Assembly: GCF_902364025.1 (NCBI RefSeq)
Contig: NZ_CABJCG010000001.1
Span: 558,001-622,000 of the forward strand
From: Enterocloster lavalensis
Lineage (GTDB): Bacteria; Bacillota; Clostridia; Lachnospirales; Lachnospiraceae
Length of the DNA: 64,000 nt
Direction of reading: 5' to 3'
Positions 52,191 through 60,204 of this stretch are shown piece after piece. The notes under the pieces were generated by a model. It worked only from the letters and a program-made list of their open reading frames with translations, made no database searches and had not been told where the DNA came from. Both the position numbers and the translations under genes were made by a program. Numbering within the stretch: position 1 is the stretch's first letter; each line of letters opens with the position of its first letter.

Positions 52191-52206
52191 ATCAAACGGT
52201 GGTTAC

Positions 52207-52279
52207 GGGATCGTAGCTCAGTTGGGAGAGCGCCTGCTTCGCATGTAGGAGGTCGAGGGTTCGAGTCCCTTCGGTTCCA
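52207..52279 (+). tRNA. tRNA-Ala (anticodon CGC)
   Basis: 73 bases that fold as a standard cloverleaf: acceptor GGGATCG/CGGTTCC, D arm around AGCTCAGTTGGGAGAGC, anticodon stem CCTGC/GTAGG with loop TTCGCAT (anticodon CGC, reading GCG alanine codons), and T arm GAGGGTTCGAGTCCCTT. The discriminator is A, and CCA is not encoded. It has its own promoter and a downstream terminator and is the only tRNA seen in the window. Confidence 0.93.
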
Positions 52280-52320
52280 CTTATTTAACAGCGGTAAAAC
52301 CTTGTATTTTCAAGGGCACT

Positions 52321-52353
52321 AAAACTTCCATTTTTTGAGTGGGAGTTTTTTTA
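52321..52353 (+). terminator. Terminator downstream of tRNA-Ala
   Basis: AAAACTTCCA pairs with TGGGAGTTTT (one G-U pair), with a T-rich loop and a run of seven T. It lies about 45 bases after the tRNA end. Confidence 0.78.
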
Positions 52354-52504
52354 ATGTTAACATTTTACTTTCTTGTTTTAGATTGGCGGGAATGATTGCG
52401 TCATAAATCCCCTGATAAGGCGACAATTATCTTTTAGCATCGCAAAATCCCCCTTCCTCATACTTCTATTATAATGTCGTTAGCTATCTTTTTTCTTTTC
52501 TATG

Positions 52505-52565
52505 GATAGTTTTCAGGGACAGGCGTGATTTGTATGAATCACGCCTGCCCCTGTGTAGGGCTATC
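52505..52565. repeat. Long hairpin in the AT-richer island
   Basis: CAGGGACAGGCGTGATT (52514-52530) pairs with AATCACGCCTGCCCCTG (52537-52553), 16 of 17 bp, with a 6-base loop. Outside it GATAG (52505-52509) pairs with CTATC (52561-52565). Neither strand has a T-run, so it is not an ordinary terminator. The rest of 52354-52622 is AT-rich, with no gene seen. Confidence 0.65.
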
Positions 52566-52622
52566 TATTTCCCGACAGCCCCTTTAGACTATTAAGCTGG
52601 TTATTGAATCTCCCATTATTTA

Positions 52623-53297
52623 CTACGGTACGACCTGTGTAGTGGGCTCTTGAAGCCTTTGATAGAGTGCTTGAGATTCATAGATATTTACATTCATAAA
52701 AGCATGTCGTTTTTGCTTTGGATTACTGGATTCGTTAATGGTATGATACGTCACCGTACAGTAACCCTCCGGAAGCTGAGCGTCCCATCGTTGAAATACA
52801 TTTTCACCATACGGAAGTTCTTTGTCTGCAAAAGCCTGATAAACCTGCTCTTCATCCTCGAAGCCACCATAGAGTAATGTAGCGAATACAATTTGTTGTT
52901 TCCAGTCCTCCCACGACATTTGATCTGCGACATCTATCTGATCAAATACTGTAATTAACACCCGTTCGCCCTCGATCGTTGCAGAGGAAATACCCGCAAT
53001 TAATAATCTTGTGCTGGGATTAACAGAGGCTTCCTCCGTACTAATTGTATCTGAATAAGTTATCATTGGGCTGCGAACAATATGCATTCTTCGCCCTTCA
53101 GCCAAAGAAGTGGTTTCCGATTCGGAAAGTATTCCTGGTAACCCGGATTTTTCCAATGCTCCGATAATAACTTCCTCATCTAACGGGAAAGTTGGTTGAG
53201 GTAGAACGTCCTTTTTGAAGATAGAAACAAAGCAAAGCAAACCGAGCACGCCAACAGCAAGAAATACGAATATCAATCGTTTCATAGTAATCAACAT
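52623..53297 (-). CDS. Hypothetical signal-anchored protein in the AT-richer island
   Basis: A 224-residue protein with one N-terminal hydrophobic segment (LIFVFLAVGVLGLLCFVSIF), so it is membrane-anchored with a large extracellular part or secreted. The rest is soluble, with a Thr/Ser-rich middle and a QMSWEDWKQQIVFATLLYGG helix. No family is recognised. The ATG at 53297 has AGGAG 7 bases upstream; an in-frame ATG overlapping the previous gene's stop is less well supported. Codon use and composition are more AT-rich than the cbi genes on either side, suggesting later acquisition. It appears coupled to the 86-aa frame upstream. Confidence 0.7.
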   Translation of the reverse strand: MLITMKRLIFVFLAVGVLGLLCFVSIFKKDVLPQPTFPLDEEVIIGALEKSGLPGILSESETTSLAEGRRMHIVRSPMITYSDTISTEEASVNPSTRLLIAGISSATIEGERVLITVFDQIDVADQMSWEDWKQQIVFATLLYGGFEDEEQVYQAFADKELPYGENVFQRWDAQLPEGYCTVTYHTINESSNPKQKRHAFMNVNIYESQALYQRLQEPTTQVVP

Positions 53298-53311
53298 CTG
53301 CAATCTCCTAA

Positions 53312-53572
53312 TCAATAGCCCCGTGTTGACATGGCTAAGTGCGGGTTATGACCAGCTGCCAAATTATATCCTGGCGTGGCCCAATAAATAAGTGGACCCC
53401 AAACTCCAACGTGACATTCAATTCTCAGCAATCGAACCCCCTGGTTGGTTTTAGAGGTTGTGTATCCGCATGTCGTGCATGCCGACCAAGCATAGTGACG
53501 ATAATACGTACAGGTATCTGATACTAAATCAGACTGCATAGGACAGGGCTTCGGGTCAGCCCCCATTCCCAA
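53312..53572 (-). CDS. Short Cys-rich open frame, possibly the remnant of a secreted protein
   Basis: An 86-codon frame opening from TTG (or ATG two codons on) with no strong ribosome binding site. It contains DTCTYYRHYAWSACTTCGYT with a CxxC pair and ends AAGHNPHLAMSTRGY. The lack of a signal peptide and of a good start suggests it is the C-terminal end of a larger gene whose 5' part has been lost. It sits directly before the signal-anchored protein gene in the AT-richer island. Confidence 0.4.
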   Translation of the reverse strand: MGMGADPKPCPMQSDLVSDTCTYYRHYAWSACTTCGYTTSKTNQGVRLLRIECHVGVWGPLIYWATPGYNLAAGHNPHLAMSTRGY

Positions 53573-53640
53573 TCTTCAGTATACCCTTTATAAGAGTTGT
53601 TCCAAATCGCTCCAAAATCCGATTCTGTTTTCCCGCCCCC

Positions 53641-54711
53641 TCACTCCGCCCGCAGCCGCACCTCCCGCACAGCCAGCGCCACCGTCACGCCGTTTGCCGC
53701 CTGCTTTCCAAGGATCAGACGCCCATCCCCAGCCGCAGCCACGGCGGCCCGCTCACACACGCAGTCCACGCCCACCGTCTCCCGCACAAAACCGGACTCT
53801 GAAAATTCTCCCGGCACCCGCATAAGCTCCTCCGCAGAATATGTAATAAATTCCCAGTTATATTCCCGGGCCAATTCCAGAATCCCCTGCTCCTCCCGTT
53901 TCAAGTCGATGGAGGCCACGCAGGCCACAGCCTGCTCCATGACTCCCGCGCGCTCCAGGGCCAGCCGCACCTGCTCCCGCAGCGTTTGAACCGGAGTTCC
54001 CCGGCGGCAGCCAAGTCCCACAATCACAGCTCTCGGTACCAGACGCAGCGTCTCCCCGGACACCGCCGGATTCTTCTCCACGCCAATGTAGATGTTGCGC
54101 CCGCAGGTCCGCGCCGTGCAGCCCTCCGGCGTCCAGCCGTCCGTCAGCGTTGTGCCGCATTCCACCTGACAGGTATTCAGGAAACCCACCTCCCTGCCCT
54201 CCAGCAGATCCATTGCCACATGACGGGCCGCTTCCCGGTCCGCGATCGTCAGGCCGTTTTTGGCGGCAAACACATCCACCGCGAAAACCCGGTTCACATC
54301 CGTGGCCGTGGTGATCACCGGCACAGCACGGCAGAGTTCTGCGATCAGGCGGGCCAGCTCATTGGCCCCGCCCACGTGGCCGGATAAAATCGGGATCACA
54401 AATTGTCCCGCCTCGTCCATCACCAGCACGGCCGGGTCCGTCAGCTTGTCCTTCACCAGGGGCGCGATAGCCCGCACCGCGATGCCTGCGGCTCCCACAA
54501 ACAGCATGGGCCTCCCTGCGGCGAACATTTCCCGGGCAAACGAGGCAGCTCCCCCCTCGGGCGTCCGGCTTATACCCTCCGCCTCCATCTCAGGGGTCAG
54601 AAACCGCTCCGGCGCCCTGCAGACGCAGTCCGCCCTCCCGCGCAACAGCCCGGAAAGCCGGTGCAAAAGCCCGGTCCCCCGGGCCGTAAAGCTGATTATT
54701 CCCAATTCCAT
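53641..54711 (-). CDS. cbiG: Cobalamin biosynthesis protein CbiG (cobalt-precorrin-5A hydrolase)
   Basis: CbiG opens the delta-lactone of cobalt-precorrin-5A, releasing acetaldehyde. The 356-residue protein has the N-terminal LGIISFTARGTGLLHRLSGL, FVGAAGIAVRAIAPLVKDKL, ILSGHVGGANELARLIAELC, and the C-terminal VIVGLGCRRGTPVQTLREQV. GGAGGAGATACAAC precedes the ATG. It is on the same strand as the rest of the cbi genes but cut off from cbiD by a tRNA-Ala and a two-gene island, so it must be expressed separately. Confidence 0.95.
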   Translation of the reverse strand: MELGIISFTARGTGLLHRLSGLLRGRADCVCRAPERFLTPEMEAEGISRTPEGGAASFAREMFAAGRPMLFVGAAGIAVRAIAPLVKDKLTDPAVLVMDEAGQFVIPILSGHVGGANELARLIAELCRAVPVITTATDVNRVFAVDVFAAKNGLTIADREAARHVAMDLLEGREVGFLNTCQVECGTTLTDGWTPEGCTARTCGRNIYIGVEKNPAVSGETLRLVPRAVIVGLGCRRGTPVQTLREQVRLALERAGVMEQAVACVASIDLKREEQGILELAREYNWEFITYSAEELMRVPGEFSESGFVRETVGVDCVCERAAVAAAGDGRLILGKQAANGVTVALAVREVRLRAE

Positions 54712-54808
54712 GTTGTATCTCCTCCGTCCCCGGCCTGACGGCCGGGTTCATTTCTCATCTAAGTATACGCCATTTGGCCGCAGTTTTCAATCACAGCCCG
54801 GCAAGTGA

Positions 54809-55030
54809 TCAGGCCCCCTGCTCCTGCTCCAGGGCCTCCCGCTTCATCTCGCGCTTTTTCTTGGTGATCAGGCCGCCGATCTTGCCGCTCTCCTTGGCGG
54901 TCAGGCTTCTCCAGCCCCCCGCGATCACCTTGTCGCCAAGGCCCAGCTCCTGGGCAATCTCAAATTTCAGCTGCTCCTGAGGGGTCAGATCCTTGGGGTT
55001 AAATGGTTCGTTTTTCTTCGCTTTCGGCAT
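54809..55030 (-). CDS. Alpha/beta-type small acid-soluble spore protein
   Basis: A 73-residue DNA-binding spore protein. It has the germination-protease cleavage-like motif in LKFEIAQELGLGDKVIAGGW and the DNA-binding LTAKESGKIGGLITKKKREM, with charged ends. Alpha/beta SASPs coat spore DNA and shift it to an A-like form. It resembles the minor, diverged group rather than SspA/SspB. AAAGGAG precedes the ATG. A sigma-G promoter (GTATA, 17 bases, CATACTT) at 55095-55123 fits forespore expression. Confidence 0.87.
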   Translation of the reverse strand: MPKAKKNEPFNPKDLTPQEQLKFEIAQELGLGDKVIAGGWRSLTAKESGKIGGLITKKKREMKREALEQEQGA

Positions 55031-55094
55031 AATTCAAATACTCCTTTCATGGTCCTTCGCAGGCCGTAAAACAAGGCCCAACGAATCCTACCCC

Positions 55095-55123
55095 AAGTAT
55101 GCCCAGGCCTACCCCATGTATAC
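55095..55123 (-). promoter_or_regulatory. Sigma-G promoter of the SASP gene
   Basis: Minus strand: GTATA (55119-55123), 17 bases, CATACTT (55095-55101), about 65 bases before the SASP start. It matches the known sigma-G consensus and the promoter found before the spoVA genes. Confidence 0.72.
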
Positions 55124-55141
55124 AGGTCTTCCCGATAATCC

Positions 55142-55170
55142 TTGCTTTTTCATAGGTTCTATACTATAAT
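55142..55170 (+). promoter_or_regulatory. SigA-type promoter of the LytTR regulator
   Basis: TTGCTT (55142-55147), 17-base spacer, perfect TATAAT (55165-55170), about 78 bases before the GTG start. Confidence 0.75.
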
Positions 55171-55247
55171 GTTTCACATATTATACCCAATATCGTTCCA
55201 TATGGCGGCTATGCCGCAGCGGACTTTTGTACGAAAGGATAAATGCC

Positions 55248-55982
55248 GTGAATATCGCAATTATAGACGACTCCGTGGAAGAAGCGCGCCAGTTATCCGG
55301 TTACGTTCAAACCTATTTCCATTCCGTCCACATCTTACAGCGGACCGAGCTCTTTACCGCTGCGGCGGATTTTCTGCAGGTCTGGAAAAAGGATTCCTAT
55401 CAGCTGGTTTTCATCGATATCTACCTGGGGCAGGAAACCCTGGGACTCGAAATCGCGGAACAAATACGCCGGGAGGATGAGAGCTGCATCATCATTTTCA
55501 CCACCAGCAGCAGCGATTTCGCCCTCAAAGGCTACGAGGTCCGCGCCCTGGACTACCTGCTCAAGCCCATCGGCTACGACCGTTTCTGCCGCGCCATGGA
55601 GTACGCCCACCGGGAGCTGGAGAACACCGGCCGCTACATCGAGGTCAAGGTGAGCCGTATCATGGTCAAGATTCTGTTGGACGATATCTGTTACGCGGAT
55701 TACTCCAACCACTACATACAGATTCACACACCGCGGCGGATGTACCGCACCTATATGCGGTTTGAAGATTTTTCCAGACTTCTTTTATGCTATCCGCAAT
55801 TTCTCTGCTGCTACCGCAACTGCATCATCAACATGGACCGGGTTGTGGAGATGGAGAGGAACGAATTTCTTCTGGCCTCCGGGGACCGGATCCCCATCTC
55901 CCGGAGCATGCGCCTTGCCATCCACCAGCAGTACGCGGATTACCAATTCAAACATTTACACGACGGCATAAGCGGCGGCTGA
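55248..55982 (+). CDS. LytTR-family response regulator (orphan)
   Basis: A 244-residue AgrA/LytR-type regulator. The receiver domain begins NIAIIDDSVEEARQL, has the phospho-acceptor Asp in QLVFIDIYLGQETLG and the Lys in LDYLLKPIGYDRF. The LytTR DNA-binding domain follows (YIEVKVSRIMVKILLDDICY, LLCYPQFLCCYRNCIINMDR, PISRSMRLAIHQQYADYQF). The GTG at 55248 is supported by AAAGGAT upstream; an ATG at 55227 is in frame without a better site. No histidine kinase lies next to it. It has its own promoter and terminator, so it is a single-gene unit. Confidence 0.9.
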   Translation: MNIAIIDDSVEEARQLSGYVQTYFHSVHILQRTELFTAAADFLQVWKKDSYQLVFIDIYLGQETLGLEIAEQIRREDESCIIIFTTSSSDFALKGYEVRALDYLLKPIGYDRFCRAMEYAHRELENTGRYIEVKVSRIMVKILLDDICYADYSNHYIQIHTPRRMYRTYMRFEDFSRLLLCYPQFLCCYRNCIINMDRVVEMERNEFLLASGDRIPISRSMRLAIHQQYADYQFKHLHDGISGG

Positions 55983-56010
55983 CGATTTTGTCTCCCGCCG
56001 CTTTTTCTTT
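55971..56010 (+). terminator. Terminator of the LytTR gene
   Basis: AGCGGCGG (55971-55978) pairs with CCGCCGCT (55995-56002), followed by TTTTTCTTTTT. The left arm overlaps the last codons of the gene. Confidence 0.82.
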
Positions 56011-56054
56011 TTCCCCTTGCACCATCCCATTTTCCAAATACCAGCGCCGTCCTG

Positions 56055-56215
56055 GGGTGTGTTTGAAAATTCATTTCCACCATATGCACGCCCCACTTCG
56101 CGGTATATTTGGTCCCAATTCGGTCAACGTAGCCCGCTACGCCTCCCTCATCGGGACCAAATCTCCCACAAAGTGTGACGCACATCTGGCGGAAAGCAAT
56201 TTTCAAACACACCCT
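56055..56215. mobile_element. MITE-like element, family B, copy 2 (161 bp)
   Basis: Terminal inverted repeats begin GGGTGTGTTTGAAAATT (56055) and end AATTTTCAAACACACCC (56215), and the arms remain alignable for about 65 bp. This copy lacks the ~45-bp central hairpin found in the copy at 6905-7110 and is inverted relative to it. It fills most of the gap between the LytTR gene and the ispH-rpsA terminator. Confidence 0.83.
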
Positions 56216-56228
56216 GGGCGTCAGGTCT

Positions 56229-56260
56229 TAAAAAGGCAGCTCCCGCAACGGGAACTGCCT
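56229..56260 (-). terminator. Terminator of the cmk/ispH-rpsA transcript
   Basis: On the minus strand AGGCAGTTCCCG pairs with CGGGAGCTGCCT (one G-U pair) around a 3-base loop, followed by TTTTAAG. It lies about 30 bases after the stop codon. Confidence 0.9.
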
Positions 56261-56286
56261 CTTTCGTTTCCTACTGTCTTTTGCAA

Positions 56287-58269
56287 TTAATAATTGTTGA
56301 TGTCCACATCCGCCACGTCGGAATCTTCCATACGCTCCTGGCCGCCACCCATCAGGGCTTTGATGCTCAGGCTGATCTTGTGGTCGTTCTCGTTGAAGTC
56401 CACGACTCTGGCCTCGATCTCCTGGCCGATTCTCAGAACGTCGGAGGGTTTCTCCACGTGCTCTCTGGAAATCTGGGATACGTGAAGCAGTGCGTCCACG
56501 CCGGGCTCCAGCTCGATGAATGCGCCGAAGTCGGTCATACGGGCAACACGTCCAACTACAATATTGCCGGCCGCATAACGCTCAGCAGCGGTCACCCAGG
56601 GATTGGCCTCCGGGAACTTTAAGCTCAGGGCAATCTTCTCGCCCTGGATGTCTTTGATCAGAACTCTCACCTGCTCGCCGGTCTTGAACACCTTCTTCGG
56701 GTTCTCAACTCTGCCCCAGCTCATCTCGGAGATGTGCAGCAGGCCGTCCGCGCCGCCAAGGTCGATAAACGCACCGAAATCGGTCACGTTCTTCACAACG
56801 CCGTCGGTCACGTCGCCGGGCTGGATTCTGGAGAACAGCTCCTCCTTCATCTTGGCCTTCTGAGCAACCAGAAGGGCCTTGCGGTCGCCGATGATTCTCC
56901 TTCTCTTGGGGTTGAATTCGGTGATGATGAACTCAATGTCCTGTCCGGCATACTTGGACAGGTCTTTCTCGTAGCTGTCGGAAACCAGGCTTGCGGGGAT
57001 GAATACCCGTGCGCCTTCCACTTCCACGCTGAGGCCGCCGTCCAGAACCTGGGTAACCTTCGCGGTCAGCACTTCCTGGTTCTCAAACGCCTCCTCAAGA
57101 CGGCGGTTGCCTCTGTCGGCAGCCATACGCTTATAGGATAATGATACCATGCCCACGCCGTCGTTCAGCTTGATGACCTTCGCTTCCATCTCGTCACCAA
57201 CCTGTACCTTGGTGGTCAGGTCTACATTGTTGTCGTTGCTGTACTCGTCCCGGGTGATAACGCCCTCGGACTTGTTTCCTGCAATACTCAGAATAATCTC
57301 ATCTTTGCTGACTTCGATGACCTGACCGGTAACTATCTCTCCTGTACGTATTGGTTTGGTGGATTCTTCCTCTTCTTTTAATAACTCTGCAAAACTCTGC
57401 TCTGCCATTCTGGTATGAACCTCCTCAATAATCTTTTTTGGGGTGGATGCCCCAGCTGTAATACCTACGCTGCGCACAGAAGATACACTATCAGGATCTA
57501 AGTCGCCGAGTGTCTGAATGTAAAAGGTGTTTTTACATTCCTTGAGACAGATCTCGTACAGCTTCTGGGTGTTGGAAGAATGCCTGCCGCCGATGACGAT
57601 CATGGCTTCCACCTGCGAAGCGATACGCGCCGCCTCCACTTGTCTTTCCTGTGTTGCATTGCAAATCGTATTTAAAACACTACTATCATAACCCTTTTTC
57701 GAAAATTTTTCAACTAATTCTTTAAATTTGTTGTAATTAAATGTCGTTTGGGACACGATGCATAGCTTTTGGCCCTCTGAAAGATTAAAATCTTCAGCTT
57801 CGGCCTCGTTTTCCACCACCTTTGTATCGCGGTTGCCCCATCCGCGGATGCCCTCCACCTCCGGGTGGGAAGCGTTCCCGATGATCACCACGGCCTCCCC
57901 GGCCCGGGAGTGCTCATCCACGATGCGGTGGATCTTTTTTACAAAGGGGCAGGTGGCGTCCACCACCGCGACGCCCCGCTCCTCGAGAATGTCGTAGATG
58001 TGGCGGCTGACGCCGTGGGAGCGGATGATCACCGTGCCCTGTCCCGGGGGGAGCGCCTTTAAGTCCTCCTCGGTCTCCAGCACCGTGACGCCCTTTTTCG
58101 CCAGGTCGCCCACCACCTCCTCATTGTGGATAATGGGACCGTAGGTGTAAATCGGCCCCGAGGCCCTGCCCTGCTCCACCAGCCCGATCTGCTCGTAGAC
58201 CTGATCCACGGCCCGCTCCACGCCGAAGCAAAATCCCGCGGTCCTGGCCACAATTACCTCCCGGCTCAT
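56287..58269 (-). CDS. ispH: IspH (HMBPP reductase) fused to S1 RNA-binding domains
   Basis: A 660-residue fusion known from Clostridia. Residues 1-~285 are IspH, the 4Fe-4S enzyme that makes IPP and DMAPP, with cluster cysteines in ARTAGFCFGVERAV, VVDATCPFVKKIH and VLNTICNATQERQ, and conserved GNASHPEVEGI. The rest carries about four S1 domains (GEIVTGQVIEVSKDEIILSI, GDVTDGVVKNVTDFGAFIDL, GNIVVGRVARMTDFGAFIEL), like ribosomal protein S1. The ATG at 58269 overlaps the cmk stop and follows AGGTGG. A stretch around 57650-57760 is noticeably AT-richer. cmk next to rpsA is a common bacterial pairing. Confidence 0.95.
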   Translation of the reverse strand: MSREVIVARTAGFCFGVERAVDQVYEQIGLVEQGRASGPIYTYGPIIHNEEVVGDLAKKGVTVLETEEDLKALPPGQGTVIIRSHGVSRHIYDILEERGVAVVDATCPFVKKIHRIVDEHSRAGEAVVIIGNASHPEVEGIRGWGNRDTKVVENEAEAEDFNLSEGQKLCIVSQTTFNYNKFKELVEKFSKKGYDSSVLNTICNATQERQVEAARIASQVEAMIVIGGRHSSNTQKLYEICLKECKNTFYIQTLGDLDPDSVSSVRSVGITAGASTPKKIIEEVHTRMAEQSFAELLKEEEESTKPIRTGEIVTGQVIEVSKDEIILSIAGNKSEGVITRDEYSNDNNVDLTTKVQVGDEMEAKVIKLNDGVGMVSLSYKRMAADRGNRRLEEAFENQEVLTAKVTQVLDGGLSVEVEGARVFIPASLVSDSYEKDLSKYAGQDIEFIITEFNPKRRRIIGDRKALLVAQKAKMKEELFSRIQPGDVTDGVVKNVTDFGAFIDLGGADGLLHISEMSWGRVENPKKVFKTGEQVRVLIKDIQGEKIALSLKFPEANPWVTAAERYAAGNIVVGRVARMTDFGAFIELEPGVDALLHVSQISREHVEKPSDVLRIGQEIEARVVDFNENDHKISLSIKALMGGGQERMEDSDVADVDINNY

Positions 58270-58949
58270 CACTCCACCTCAAGTCCGCGGCTCTTTGCCG
58301 CTTCCAGAATGGCCGCGATCACCTGCTCCACCGTCATGCAGGAGCTGTCCACCAGCACCGCGTCCTCAGCCTGGCGCAGGGGGGAGTTCTCCCGGTTCAT
58401 ATCCCGGTAATCCCGGTCGATGATATCCCGCTCGATCTCCGCCAGATCGCACTCCACGCCCTTTTCCACCAGTTCCTTGTAACGGCGTCCCGCCCGCACC
58501 GCGCTGGAGGCCGTGAGATAGATCTTGGCAGGCGCGTCCGGAAGCACGCAGGTGCCGATGTCACGGCCGTCCATGACCACGTTCTCCCGCCTGGCCAGGG
58601 CCTGCTGCAGCTCTACCAGCTTCTCCCGCACGGGCTTGTACACCGACGTGGCGCTGGCCATGTTGCCCACCTCCTCGGTGCGGATCAGGCCGGTTACATT
58701 TTCCCCGCCGAGCAGCACCTGCTGGACGCCGTTCTCATAGCGCAGGGACACGTCCACATCCCGGCAGGACGCTGCCACCGCCTGCTCGTCCTTCGGATCG
58801 ATCCCGCTTCGGATAAAATGCAGCGCCATGGTCCGGTACATGGCTCCTGTGTCCACATACACAAATCCCAGTCTCCTGGCCACCTCCTTCGCGATTGTGC
58901 TCTTTCCGGCCCCAGCCGGGCCGTCGATTGCGATATTGAAATGCTTCAT
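58269..58949 (-). CDS. cmk: Cytidylate kinase
   Basis: A 226-residue nucleoside monophosphate kinase that converts (d)CMP to (d)CDP. It has the P-loop IAIDGPAGAGKSTIAKEVAR, the CMP-binding YVDTGAMYRTMALHF, VVMDGRDIGTCVLPDAPAKI and the lid region AGRRYKELVEKGVECDLAEI. The length is typical. Its stop overlaps the ispH-rpsA start, so the two are translationally coupled; the flavoprotein gene ends 16 bases upstream. Confidence 0.97.
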   Translation of the reverse strand: MKHFNIAIDGPAGAGKSTIAKEVARRLGFVYVDTGAMYRTMALHFIRSGIDPKDEQAVAASCRDVDVSLRYENGVQQVLLGGENVTGLIRTEEVGNMASATSVYKPVREKLVELQQALARRENVVMDGRDIGTCVLPDAPAKIYLTASSAVRAGRRYKELVEKGVECDLAEIERDIIDRDYRDMNRENSPLRQAEDAVLVDSSCMTVEQVIAAILEAAKSRGLEVE

Positions 58950-58965
58950 TGTCTCTGATCTCCTG

Positions 58966-60204
58966 TTAAAATTCGATTTTGCTGCCGGCCGCCCAGCCCG
59001 TGGACCAGGCGATCTGAAGGTTATACCCTCCGGTCACCGCGTCCAGATCCAGGACCTCCCCGGCAAAATACAGACCCTTCACCAGCTTTGATTCCATGGT
59101 GGAGGGGTTGATCTCCTTCACGGACACGCCGCCCTGGGTGATGACGGCCTCCTTGTAATCCCTGAGGCCGGTGAGCGTCATGGTGAAATGCTTGGTCAGC
59201 CCGCACAGCCGCTCCCGCTCCGCCTTGGTGATCTCGTTGACCTGCTTTTCCGGGGAAATGCCGGAGAGCCGGATCATCACTGGAACCAGCTTGGCCGGAT
59301 ACAGGTGGTTTAAGGTGTTCTTGAACTGGCGGTTCTTCGCCTCCCCGAAATCCCGGAGAATCCGCTCGTCCAGCTGCTTCTCCGACAGGGCCGGTTTTAG
59401 GTCGATCTCCATGGTCAGGGGATGCCTGCGGATCGCCTTGGCGCAAAAGCTGCTGGCGGAGAGCAGCACCGGGCCGCTGACCCCGAAATGGGTGAAAAGC
59501 ATCTCGCCGAACTCCCGGTACAGCTCCCGCTTGCCGTCCAGAACCGTGACCTCCACGTTCTTTAAAGCCAGGCCCTGAAGCTCCCTGGCAAGCTCCGCCT
59601 CCTTCACGTTGAAGGGGACCAGGGCGGGCGACAGCTCCGTCACCTTGTGCCCCGCCTCCCCGGCGAAGCGCAGTCCGTCCCCGGTGGAGCCGGTGGTTGG
59701 ATAGGAAAGACCGCCCGTCGCCACCACCACGGCGTCCGCCGGCAGTTCCTCCCTACCGCCCCGTATGCGCACGCCCCTGACGCAGCCGTCCGCAAGAATC
59801 AGGGAGTCCACCTCCGTGTTCAGCCGCACCTGCACCCCCAGGTCCCGCATACCGTCGGCCAGCGCCCGGATCACGTCCGAAGAGTGGTCGGAGACCGGAA
59901 ATACCCGGTTTCCCCGCTCCACCTTTAGGGGACAGCCGCAGCGCTCCAGAAGGTCCATCATATCCCGGTTGGTAAAACCGTAGAAGCTGCTGTAGAGGAA
60001 CCGGGAGTTGGTCACCACCCCGGCCATCAGCTCCTCCATATCGCAGGCGTTGGTCACATTGCAGCGCCCCTTGCCGGTGATAAACAGCTTTTTTCCCAGC
60101 TTTTCATTCTTTTCCAGGAGCAGGACGCTGTGTCCGCTGCCCGCTGCCGCCATGGCGGCCGTCATTCCGGCGGCTCCGCCGCCCACTACCACAACATTAC
60201 TCAT
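58966..60204 (-). CDS. HI0933/YhiN-family flavoprotein
   Basis: A 412-residue NAD(P)/FAD-dependent oxidoreductase of the BaiN/HI0933 family. The FAD-binding N-terminus reads VVVGGGAAGMTAAMAAAGSG, followed by the family signature KLFITGKGRCNVTNACDMEE. It also has VVVATGGLSYPTTGSTGDGL and the C-terminal GLYFAGEVLDLDAVTGGYNL and IAWSTGWAAG. Some relatives act in bile acid reduction, but the physiological substrate is unknown here. Its start overlaps the end of the polyphosphate phosphotransferase gene by 4 bases, so they share a transcript with cmk and ispH-rpsA. Confidence 0.94.
   Translation of the reverse strand: MSNVVVVGGGAAGMTAAMAAAGSGHSVLLLEKNEKLGKKLFITGKGRCNVTNACDMEELMAGVVTNSRFLYSSFYGFTNRDMMDLLERCGCPLKVERGNRVFPVSDHSSDVIRALADGMRDLGVQVRLNTEVDSLILADGCVRGVRIRGGREELPADAVVVATGGLSYPTTGSTGDGLRFAGEAGHKVTELSPALVPFNVKEAELARELQGLALKNVEVTVLDGKRELYREFGEMLFTHFGVSGPVLLSASSFCAKAIRRHPLTMEIDLKPALSEKQLDERILRDFGEAKNRQFKNTLNHLYPAKLVPVMIRLSGISPEKQVNEITKAERERLCGLTKHFTMTLTGLRDYKEAVITQGGVSVKEINPSTMESKLVKGLYFAGEVLDLDAVTGGYNLQIAWSTGWAAGSKIEF

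Noticed and set aside
52082..52206. Cobalamin riboswitch upstream of cbiD
   Set aside because: The gap is filled by two divergent promoters, and the leader is only about 30 bases.
52207..52622. Prophage or integrative element attached at the tRNA-Ala
   Set aside because: No integrase and no second copy of the tRNA 3' end was found; only an AT-richer stretch with two small genes is seen.
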